Source: Paraflavitalea sp. CAU 1676 (GTDB lineage: Bacteria > Bacteroidota > Bacteroidia > Chitinophagales > Chitinophagaceae). Taken from it: a stretch of 64,000 nt of DNA. Positions within the stretch are counted from its first letter, which is position 1. Each line of letters starts with the position of its first letter. The DNA lies in NCBI RefSeq assembly GCF_029223285.1, contig NZ_JARHUJ010000006.1, forward strand, positions 62,001-126,000, in the 5' to 3' direction. The notes beneath the pieces were generated by a model, which was not told the origin of the DNA, made no database searches, and saw only the letters and a list, made by a program, of their open reading frames with translations. Positions 15,750 to 22,076 of this stretch are shown here, piece after piece. The position numbers and the translations under genes are program-made.

Positions 15750-16643
15750 TTATCTTCCACCACCTCTGCGGGCACCACCACCGGGTACACGACGTTTAGC
15801 GGCATGACCGCCGGGACCGCCTTGTCCACCACGGGGAGCTCCACCACGACCACCACGACCAGCTTCAGCTTCTGCTTCAGCCTGGATACGTGCTGCTTTC
15901 TTTTCCTTTTCGTCGTCTGCGTTCTCTTCTACTTCTTCGTCTTTAGCAGCCTGACGCTCGGCCAGACCTTCAGCGATTGCAGCAGTGATGTATTGTGTAA
16001 TGATTGCGATAGACTTGGTTGCATCATCGTTGGAAGGGATAGCAAAGTCGACCTTGTTGGGATCGCAGTTGGTATCAACCATTCCGAAGGTGAGGATGCC
16101 AAGGCGTTTTGCCTCTGCGAGGGCGATGTGCTCATGACCGATGTCGATGATGAACAGGGCTGCAGGAACACGGCCGAGTTGTGCGATACCACCGAGAACC
16201 TTGTCCATCTTATCGCGGTCGCGACCGAGGGTGAGTTTCTCTTTTTTGGTAAGGCTTTCTGCGCTACCGTCGCCGAGCATCTTGTCGATGTTCTGCATCT
16301 TCTTCACGCTCTTACGAACGGTGTTGAAGTTGGTAAGCATACCACCCAGCCAACGTTCTGTAACGTAAGGCATGTTGATCTTCTTAGCGCACTCGGTTAC
16401 GATTTCCTTGGCTTGTTTCTTAGTACCAACGAACATGATCTTCTTACCGCTACGAGCGATTTGCTTGAGGGCGGCTGCAGTTTCCTGCAGGTGTTCGGTA
16501 GTTTTATTGAGGTCGATGATGTGAATACCTTTCTTCTCAGCGAAGATGTAAGGCAACATCTTTGGGTTCCACTTCTTCCGCAGGTGTCCGAAGTGTACAC
16601 CGGCCTCGAGGAGCTGCTGTTGCAATGAAGTGTTATTTTCCAT
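15750..16643 (-). CDS. rpsB: 30S ribosomal protein S2 with long RGG-rich tail
   Basis: A 297-residue ribosomal protein. The core (1-235) shows the family landmarks LLEAGVHFGHLRKKWNPKM, IHIIDLNKT, ILFVGTKKQA-type IMFVGTKKQAKEIV, ERWLGGMLTNFNTV, and FIIDIGHEHIALAEAKRLGI with GMVDTNCDPN. E. coli S2 has about 240 residues; here about 55 extra residues follow: an acidic Glu/Asp stretch, an Ala/Glu stretch, then a Gly/Arg-rich tail with repeated RGG-type units (about 262-297). It is third in the operon after rpsI, with a strong hairpin in the 114-base gap. The ATG at 16641-16643 gives the normal start. Confidence 0.97.
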   Translation of the reverse strand: MENNTSLQQQLLEAGVHFGHLRKKWNPKMLPYIFAEKKGIHIIDLNKTTEHLQETAAALKQIARSGKKIMFVGTKKQAKEIVTECAKKINMPYVTERWLGGMLTNFNTVRKSVKKMQNIDKMLGDGSAESLTKKEKLTLGRDRDKMDKVLGGIAQLGRVPAALFIIDIGHEHIALAEAKRLGILTFGMVDTNCDPNKVDFAIPSNDDATKSIAIITQYITAAIAEGLAERQAAKDEEVEENADDEKEKKAARIQAEAEAEAGRGGRGGAPRGGQGGPGGHAAKRRVPGGGARRGGGR

Positions 16644-16710
16644 TTTGATTTTTCAGCTTTTAGCTATCAGCTTACGGCCTTTAGCAATTTGATGATAATA
16701 TTTCTTACAA

Positions 16711-16750
16711 TGGCTGTTGCCGGAGGTTTGACACTTCCGGCAAGTAGCCA
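16711..16750 (-). promoter_or_regulatory. Long stem-loop between rpsI and rpsB (candidate S2 leader or processing hairpin)
   Basis: TGGCT and AGCCA enclose TTGCCGGA and TCCGGCAA around an 11-base loop, a 13-bp stem with a small asymmetric bulge. It begins 8 bases after the rpsI stop and lies 68 bases before the rpsB ATG. No T-run follows on the minus strand, which argues against simple termination. Confidence 0.5.
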
Positions 16751-16757
16751 GGGTGTA

Positions 16758-17147
16758 TTAACGTTTAGAGAACTGGTAGCTTCTACGCGCTTTCTTGTGA
16801 CCGAATTTCTTACGTTCAACAGAACGGGGATCGCGTTTCAGAACACCTGCAGCTTTCAGCGCGGGGCGCAATTCTGCGTTCAGCTCAACGAGTGCACGGG
16901 CGATACCGAGCTTAGCGGCTTCGGCCTGACCTTTTACACCACCACCGGCTGCATTGATCTTAACATCAAATTTATCCAGGGATTGAACTGTTTTCAACGG
17001 CAGTTCTACCTGGTTTTGCAGGTATACCAGTGAAAAATATTCTTTGTAGTCTTTGTCGTTCACTGTGATCTTACCGGTTCCTTTGGTAAGGAAGATCCTT
17101 GTCACAGCTTCTTTACGACGGCCTACTGCGTTTTTCTGCTTTTCCAT
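16758..17147 (-). CDS. rpsI: 30S ribosomal protein S9
   Basis: A 129-residue ribosomal protein of normal length. It opens AVGRRKEAVTRIFL, contains GTGKITVNDKDYKEYF, the GGGVKGQAEAAKLGIARAL block and LRPALKAAGVLKRDPR, and ends in VERKKFGHKKARR followed by QFSKR, the conserved C-terminal tail that reaches the decoding-site tRNA. It follows rplM by 13 bases, the near-universal rplM-rpsI pairing. Confidence 0.98.
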   Translation of the reverse strand: MEKQKNAVGRRKEAVTRIFLTKGTGKITVNDKDYKEYFSLVYLQNQVELPLKTVQSLDKFDVKINAAGGGVKGQAEAAKLGIARALVELNAELRPALKAAGVLKRDPRSVERKKFGHKKARRSYQFSKR

Positions 17148-17160
17148 GTATTACGTACAA

Positions 17161-17604
17161 TTAGAAAGTTAATGGTTGAGGTTTCTGTGCAGCGTGTTCG
17201 TGCTTGTCGCCCACGTACACAAACAATTTCTTGAACATTTTGCGACCGAGGCGGTTCTTAGGCAACATGCCTTTAACGGCGCGCTCAACCACTAATTCGG
17301 GCCTGCGTTTCAGCAGGTCTTTTGCTGTTTCGGCTTTTTGGCCACCGGGATAACCTGAGAATGTCAGGTATTCCTTGTCTTCCATTTTGTTACCGGTAAA
17401 CTTTACCTTTTCGGCGTTAATAACGATAACATAATCTCCGCAATCAACATGTGGCGTATAATATGCCTTGTTCTTTCCACGAAGAACTGCAGCAATTTTA
17501 GCACACACGCGTCCCACGGTTTGATTGGTACCGTCCACAACATACCAGTTGTGTTTAACGGTAGCCGCATTCGCATGCTTGGTAGTGAAATGTAATTTGC
17601 TCAT
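17161..17604 (-). CDS. rplM: 50S ribosomal protein L13
   Basis: A 147-residue ribosomal protein of typical length. Features are [65 protein letters not shown] and [19 protein letters not shown], then [16 protein letters not shown]. It is the first gene of the ribosomal operon, under a well-defined promoter with a hairpin-bearing leader of about 70 nt. Confidence 0.98.
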   Translation of the reverse strand: MSKLHFTTKHANAATVKHNWYVVDGTNQTVGRVCAKIAAVLRGKNKAYYTPHVDCGDYVIVINAEKVKFTGNKMEDKEYLTFSGYPGGQKAETAKDLLKRRPELVVERAVKGMLPKNRLGRKMFKKLFVYVGDKHEHAAQKPQPLTF

Positions 17605-17630
17605 TGTAATTTGTTCTTTTTAAATGTTAT

Positions 17631-17664
17631 CCTTCTTTTGGAAGGCCCACCGCCAACCCGGTGG
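17631..17664 (-). promoter_or_regulatory. Two-hairpin leader of the rplM operon
   Basis: On the transcribed strand CCACCG-GGTTGG-CGGTGG is followed at once by CCTTC-CAAAA-GAAGG. Both lie within the inferred 5' untranslated region, 27 to 60 bases before the rplM ATG. L13 leaders that bind the protein are known in other bacteria (Rfam L13_leader in Firmicutes); autoregulation here is inference. Confidence 0.5.
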
Positions 17665-17679
17665 AATGAAAATGGGGTG

Positions 17680-17710
17680 CAAAGGTAGGGAGAAGTAAAG
17701 CGTAAAACAA
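17680..17710 (-). promoter_or_regulatory. Promoter of the rplM-rpsI-rpsB-tsf operon
   Basis: The minus strand has TTG (-33) at 17708-17710, a 20-base spacer, and TACCTTTG (exact TAnnTTTG -7 box) at 17680-17687. Both elements and the spacing fit the Bacteroidota housekeeping promoter. Predicted start near 17674. Confidence 0.75.
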
Positions 17711-17962
17711 TTATTTGGGAAGCATTTTTTTCAGCGCACCTCCCTAACTATATGATTTTCAATAAATATTTTGCATTCTTTTTTTCGAGGAGGGCTGAAA
17801 GGGGCGAAAATACTGGTGTTTTGCGAAATTGAATGGGCGAATTTCATGGGGAAAAAGGGTTGAGGGAGATGAGTTTCGAGCGGATTGGTCGGTTGGGACG
17901 TGTAGAAACCGGATGCGCTTGGTTTGCCAGAAAACCTGGACTAAGCATCCTGGTTGCGAAGA

Positions 17963-17975
17963 TTGGAGTCTCCAA
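17963..17975. repeat. 13-bp palindrome
   Basis: TTGGAG-T-CTCCAA, preceded by GTTGCGAAGA. The form recalls REP-like half sites, but no second copy was found in the window. Confidence 0.35.
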
Positions 17976-18108
17976 CTGCCATTATTTCACTAACTTAGTT
18001 TCAGCTTCTTTAGCAGCTATTTTATGAGCCAATACAGTGCATATCCTTCTCTTCTAATCAATTCGGGCTCCCGGCTGGTGGGCATTTTAGCCCAAAAACA
18101 CAGTTGCG

Positions 18109-18163
18109 GTTTACTCTAGCTTTACTTTAGGTTTACTCCAGGTTCACTTCAGGTTTACCCGAA
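18109..18163 (+). repeat. Five 11-bp tandem direct repeats
   Basis: Units read GTTTACTCTAG, CTTTACTTTAG, GTTTACTCCAG, GTTCACTTCAG and GTTTACCCGAA, back to back without gaps; consensus GTTTACTYYAG. The 11-bp period is close to one helical turn, so the units present the same face of the DNA, a layout that can serve as a protein-binding array. They lie about 200 bases before the gene at 18364. Confidence 0.75.
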
Positions 18164-18363
18164 ACACTTAACATCCAGCTACCATCTACAAAGCGAATGG
18201 GGATCATCTATTCAGTATCTCCTCCGAGCCTCTCTTGGTTTCATCCCCTCTCCCGGACTCTTTTGCGTCAAATTGTCAGCCATGGAGATTATTATTAGTC
18301 CCTGAAACCATGTTCGTCTCAAACCCGTACATGGAGCTTTCGCCCTAATCTAATTTCTATAAA

Positions 18364-19230
18364 ATGGCTAAGCAGATCGGCATTATTAAGCTATCGGGTA
18401 TGATTGATGACCTGGTCTTTTACGAGCATCCGGAGGATGGCGCACTTGTGCGGGCGAAGGGATACAAAACGGGTGAACAGTTGGCGGCTAGGGAGAGCTT
18501 TAAACTGACCCTGGACAATGCCTCGGAATTCACGCATGCTATCAAATGCGGACAATTGCTGCGCCAGGCCTTTCATCCCCTATTATTTCCCATCGCGGAC
18601 GGTAAGCTGAGCAGCCGCATGAATAAAGTGCTGCTCGAGATCATTCAACAGGACAAGGTGAGTAATGGCGGAGAGCGGGTAGCCTATGAAGGTGATCTAA
18701 CCCAATTGGCCGGCTTCGAATTTAACCAGCACCTTTCGCTGAAAGACTCTCTGCTCGCGCCTTTTTCGATTGTTGAAGCTCCTGCAGAAAATATGATCCA
18801 GGTTGATATCCCCTCCTTTGTTCCACAAAAAGTGGTTCAAGCTGCGGAATATGTGAAAAATGCCAGGCTAATAAGTGGGTCGGCGATCATCGATTTCAAG
18901 CATATGCGTTATTCGAGAAACTATTGGACGACTGAAATGATCCAGCTGGATAAAGAACCAGTGAACCCGATCCGGTTTCCTTTTACGAATATCCTGGCTG
19001 CGGGGCAGGTTTTGTTTTTGGCACTCGGCCTACAGCATATTGTACACATCGATGAACTGCCCAAAAGCGATATCAGCAAACGGAAATACTGGCGGGTACG
19101 CAAGCGACGCAACGAAGACAAGCTCACTCCCTATACGGGGGCGCTTTCCATTGTGAAAGTGATTGTTGGAGATAAGCGATCATTGCCGCCCAATGAGGTA
19201 GAAGATATGGATGGGTTGGGGATTGCGTGA
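18364..19230 (+). CDS. Protein of unknown function
   Basis: I cannot name the family with confidence. The 288-residue protein has no signal peptide, membrane helix or catalytic motif. It opens MAKQIGIIKLSGMIDDLVF followed by an E...VRAKGY segment; from memory similar openings occur in conserved, often multi-copy Bacteroidota proteins of unknown function. The mid-part has alternating hydrophobic strands; the C-terminal part contains a basic run (KSDISKRKYWRVRKRRNEDK, about 237-256) that could bind nucleic acid. The neighbourhood (11-bp repeat array upstream, DUF6932/XRE pair downstream) looks accessory. The start ATG at 18364 lacks an obvious promoter box. Confidence 0.7.
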   Translation: MAKQIGIIKLSGMIDDLVFYEHPEDGALVRAKGYKTGEQLAARESFKLTLDNASEFTHAIKCGQLLRQAFHPLLFPIADGKLSSRMNKVLLEIIQQDKVSNGGERVAYEGDLTQLAGFEFNQHLSLKDSLLAPFSIVEAPAENMIQVDIPSFVPQKVVQAAEYVKNARLISGSAIIDFKHMRYSRNYWTTEMIQLDKEPVNPIRFPFTNILAAGQVLFLALGLQHIVHIDELPKSDISKRKYWRVRKRRNEDKLTPYTGALSIVKVIVGDKRSLPPNEVEDMDGLGIA

Positions 19231-19240
19231 CTCGATACAC

Positions 19241-19262
19241 AACACAACTTTTTTGTTGTGTT
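19241..19262. promoter_or_regulatory. Inverted repeat upstream of the DUF6932/XRE pair (operator or terminator)
   Basis: AACACAAC-TTTTTT-GTTGTGTT has perfect 8-bp arms. It begins 10 bases after the stop at 19230 and ends 4 bases before the -7 box at 19267, so it covers the expected -33 region. It could be an operator for the XRE protein, or a hairpin closing the upstream gene. Confidence 0.5.
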
Positions 19263-19266
19263 TGGC

Positions 19267-19274
19267 TAATTTTG
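19267..19274 (+). promoter_or_regulatory. Candidate -7 promoter box of the DUF6932/XRE module
   Basis: TAATTTTG is an exact TAnnTTTG match. A start near 19280 would give a leader of about 114 nt before the ATG at 19394. Confidence 0.45.
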
Positions 19275-19393
19275 TAATTTACAGGGGAATTGCAAAATCA
19301 ACCAATAAAAACGTGAACATATGAGGCAAAGAAATCTGAAAATAATTCGTCATAACGCAAGATGCCTTATGCGAAGTAATAAACTATCGGTCA

Positions 19394-19848
19394 ATGGCAA
19401 TTTCATTCAATTCTCAAGGAAATTTACATAAGACGATTGATTTTACGATTGAAGAAGTTTACCATCACTTTGTCACAAATTCAAGAAGAAAAAAACTACT
19501 GGATAACTCTATACCATTCTTTCGCCATTTCAGCCATTGTGGATGTACGACTGCCTATGTAGGGGGCAGCTTTGCCAGCATCAAACCAAAACCGGGGGAC
19601 ATTGATCTATGTTTTGATCTGAATCAGGTGGATCTGAAAAAGCTGGAATGTGTTTCCCTGACTTTTTCGACTTCAACAAACTTGGGCAGATCCGGAGAAC
19701 GTTAGAGTGTCAAATCCTATACTTTGATCAGAAAAGCACTCAAATGTTTGACATGCTAAGGTTTGACAGGGACGGATTTCCTAAGGGGCTGATCAAACTA
19801 AACTTAAAAGAAATCACCACTGATGATCAAAAACGAAAAACAATATAA
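19394..19848 (+). pseudogene. DUF6932-like nucleotidyltransferase, broken by a frameshift
   Basis: Frame 1 (19394-19705) encodes a DUF6932-type N-terminus: GNLHKTIDFTIEEVYHHFV, then a polymerase-beta-like motif Y-V-GGSF (57-60) with KPGDIDLCFD, where D69 and D71 form the DxD metal pair. Frame 2 (from about 19645 to the stop at 19848) carries the natural continuation FPDFFDFNKLGQIRRTLEC, ILYFDQKSTQMFDM and FPKGLIKLNL. A single missing base near 19645-19655 would account for the change of frame, so the product is cut at about 103 residues unless ribosomes shift. The 3' end overlaps the XRE gene by 26 bases. Codon use is A+T-rich unlike the neighbours, a sign of transfer. Family assignment is from memory of the motif pattern. 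Confidence 0.7.
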
Positions 19849-20293
19849 AATCTCTAAAAAGAAATTCACTGATACTGTTGCCGAGATAAAAAGAGTGAAA
19901 GAAGCCACAGATCAAGATCCTCTTAGAAACAAACTGTTGGTTGCAGCCTTAATGAATGTAAAGGAAAATCTTGACCATGAGATTACAGTTTATGAATCTC
20001 TAAAAAACACTCCTCCAAAAACGCTTGCAGAAAGGATGATTGCTGAATTACCTTCCATCCTCACTGAGTTCAAAATAATCACCGGGCTTACTCAAAAAGA
20101 ATTCGCCGAAATCCTTGGCGTAAAGGAGCAACAACTTCAACGATACGAAGCAGACAACTTTAAAGGTGTTACCTTCAAAACTCTCCTGAAATTTCTTGAT
20201 GTCCTCGGCCTCGAAATTACCATTAAGGAGACCCGCTTAAATAAAAGCAGAAAGAAGGTAGCAAGGCAAAGAAACACGCCGCAAAGACATTAA
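19823..20293 (+). CDS. XRE-family helix-turn-helix protein paired with DUF6932 gene
   Basis: A 156-residue cytosolic protein. Residues 1-70 are a charged helical region of unknown role; residues 77-130 form an XRE/Cro HTH with LTEFKIITGLTQKEFAEILG, then KEQQLQRYEADN and VTFKTLLKFLDVLGLEI; the tail is Lys/Arg-rich. The start overlaps the end of the DUF6932 reading by 26 bases, so the two were translated together. The arrangement (nucleotidyltransferase-fold protein plus overlapping XRE protein) resembles toxin-antitoxin-like modules; the XRE protein is the likely regulator and may bind the inverted repeat upstream. A+T-rich composition suggests acquisition with its partner. Confidence 0.82.
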   Translation: MIKNEKQYKISKKKFTDTVAEIKRVKEATDQDPLRNKLLVAALMNVKENLDHEITVYESLKNTPPKTLAERMIAELPSILTEFKIITGLTQKEFAEILGVKEQQLQRYEADNFKGVTFKTLLKFLDVLGLEITIKETRLNKSRKKVARQRNTPQRH

Positions 20294-20388
20294 GCAGGAA
20301 TCAGCAGATTCTGGTGATCTGTTCTACCCATTCAAGGTCAGCAAATAGCTTTTTTGGAAAGCTTTCCTTCCTTGCTTAATATTACAAC

Positions 20389-20991
20389 ATGTCTATCCTT
20401 CAGCTTGACAGAAATACGTTTGGCGATCCGGCGGATGCCGGTAAACTTATGTCTATCGAAGAAGCGCACCAGCTTTTAGCAGACTGGGTGCCCAACGAAA
20501 GATTGCGGCTGCACATGAAACAGGTGGCCGCCGTGATGAAAGCCTGGGCCCTCGAAAAAGAAGGCGCCGATGCCACCACCGCCCTCAAATGGGAACTGGC
20601 TGGTCTGCTACACGACGCCGATTGGGAAAAACACCCCAACGACCATTGCCGCATGATCATTGAAGAACTGGAGCGCCGACACATCGATCCCGAAGTAATT
20701 CACTGCATTGCCTCTCATGGTCCCCGGTATTTTGGCGTAGAACCCAACAATTCCATGGACAAGATGATCTATATGTTTGATGAGCTTTCCGGTTTCATCC
20801 ATGCAGCTGCCCTTATTCGCCCCACGCGCTATGATGGCATGGACGCTAAGAGCATCCTGAAAAAACTCAAGACGCCGTCTTTTGCCGCCCAGGTGAACCG
20901 GGATGATATTACCGATGCCCTTTCACGGATCGACACCCCGTTGGAAGAGATCATTCAATTCATCATCGACCATCAAAAAGATGTTGCGTAA
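20389..20991 (+). CDS. HD-domain phosphohydrolase
   Basis: A 200-residue cytosolic protein with a classic HD metal site: H42 in RLRLHMKQVAAVM, H75-D76 in AGLLHDADWEKHPNDH, H110 in CIASHGPR, and a later Asp (D131) in YMFDELSGF. HD proteins of this size hydrolyse phosphate esters, often of nucleotides, in a metal-dependent way; the substrate cannot be read here. The C-terminal part (140-200) is helical, with a PSFAAQVNRDDI segment. It is followed after 47 bases by the SRPBCC/GyrI-like gene in the same direction. Confidence 0.88.
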   Translation: MSILQLDRNTFGDPADAGKLMSIEEAHQLLADWVPNERLRLHMKQVAAVMKAWALEKEGADATTALKWELAGLLHDADWEKHPNDHCRMIIEELERRHIDPEVIHCIASHGPRYFGVEPNNSMDKMIYMFDELSGFIHAAALIRPTRYDGMDAKSILKKLKTPSFAAQVNRDDITDALSRIDTPLEEIIQFIIDHQKDVA

Positions 20992-21038
20992 TTTCGAGGC
21001 CCCAAGGCCAATCCAATTGAATTGCTTAAGCTAACGAT

Positions 21039-21971
21039 ATGAACAGACTGGTTATCGCCCTGATCATGGGTCTCATTATTTTCCTGGTACTCCCCTATCT
21101 CTATATCCCTTCCACCATCCGCAAATCGCTGATGGCCCTGGTGCCCGCGACTCCACAAGCAGCTCAACAAGCCTTACTGGATGAGAACAGGTGGAGCGCC
21201 TGGTGGCCCGACTCTGCCGGCGTAGGCAAGGGCGTTTTTACTTACAATGGCCACCAGTTTAAGCCCGGCAACAAACAGTTCTCAGCCATCGAGATCATTT
21301 CGGACCATGCCGGCGACAGCACCAAAAACATGATCGTCTTTTTCCCGTATGGCAAGGACTCCGTGCGTCTCAACTGGGAGCTAAGGGTAAAAGCGAGCCT
21401 CAACCCCGTTACCCGCATGTTGCAGGACAGGCGCGCTAAACAGCTTCAACAGGACATGAGCATTATTCTGCAACGCATCTCCTCCTATATCGGCAATCCG
21501 GACAACTTCTATGGCGTCAAGGTTGAAAAATCCAAGATCCCCGATTCACTGCTGGTGATGACGCGCAGCACTTTTGCCCAGCTACCCGATTTTCCCGCTA
21601 TCTATGACCTGATCGGCAAACTGCAACAATATGCTGCCCAATCAGGTGCCATTGCCGTCAATTCACCGATGTTACACATCCGCCCATTGGATGATGGACA
21701 GGTGGAAGTGATGGTTGCACTGCCGGTCAATAAAGAGGTGAAGAGTTCTCCAACGATCGAGGCCAAGCGGATGTTTCCGGGGAATGCACTCGTAACTGAA
21801 GTGAAGGGTGGTCCCGCGACGGTTGCGCATGCTTTTAAACAACTGGAAGTTTACTTAACGGACCACCATTATACTTCTCCCGCCATTCCTTTCGAATCGC
21901 TCATTACCGACAGAATACAAGTAGCGGATACCAGCAAATGGGTGACTAAGATCTACTACCCTGTTTTTTGA
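21039..21971 (+). CDS. Membrane-anchored SRPBCC plus GyrI-like domain protein
   Basis: A 310-residue protein with an N-terminal membrane helix (about 4-24, LVIALIMGLIIFLVLPYLYI), a region resembling SRPBCC polyketide-cyclase-like domains (about 40-150; ENRWSAWWPDS and conserved strands), and a C-terminal GyrI/AraC-effector-like ligand-binding domain (about 165-310) with ALVTEVKGGPATVAHAFKQL, YPV-type ending TKIYYPVF. Similar fused proteins are seen in Bacteroidota; they may sense or bind small hydrophobic ligands at the membrane. No enzyme motif is visible. The role is unassigned. Confidence 0.75.
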   Translation: MNRLVIALIMGLIIFLVLPYLYIPSTIRKSLMALVPATPQAAQQALLDENRWSAWWPDSAGVGKGVFTYNGHQFKPGNKQFSAIEIISDHAGDSTKNMIVFFPYGKDSVRLNWELRVKASLNPVTRMLQDRRAKQLQQDMSIILQRISSYIGNPDNFYGVKVEKSKIPDSLLVMTRSTFAQLPDFPAIYDLIGKLQQYAAQSGAIAVNSPMLHIRPLDDGQVEVMVALPVNKEVKSSPTIEAKRMFPGNALVTEVKGGPATVAHAFKQLEVYLTDHHYTSPAIPFESLITDRIQVADTSKWVTKIYYPVF

Positions 21972-22076
21972 TGTAATGCAGGCACGGGCAGACCAGACCT
22001 GTCCGAAGTACAACGTGCATCCGATGACGGGATGTGCTGTTTGTGCAAGAAGTCGCAGGCTTTTTCTTCCCTTGTT

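Larger units (their letters stand above)
17711..18363. other. Long gene-poor region upstream of the unknown-function gene
   Basis: No gene is supported; one plus-strand frame of 64 codons (17833-18027) resembles nothing. The region contains a 13-bp palindrome TTGGAGTCTCCAA at 17963-17975 and five 11-bp direct repeats at 18109-18163. It separates the divergent ribosomal operon from the accessory genes. Confidence 0.6.

Noticed and set aside
17833-18027. 64-codon plus-strand frame
   Set aside because: No promoter, no motif and no similarity; it overlaps a palindrome and lies in a gene-poor stretch.
18109-18163. Short repeats as a CRISPR array
   Set aside because: Units are 11 bp and directly adjacent, with no spacers and no cas genes.
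19321-19431. 36-codon frame (upstream ORF candidate) overlapping the DUF6932 start
   Set aside because: No conserved feature; the DUF6932 start at 19394 fits its family better, and the overlap is probably chance.
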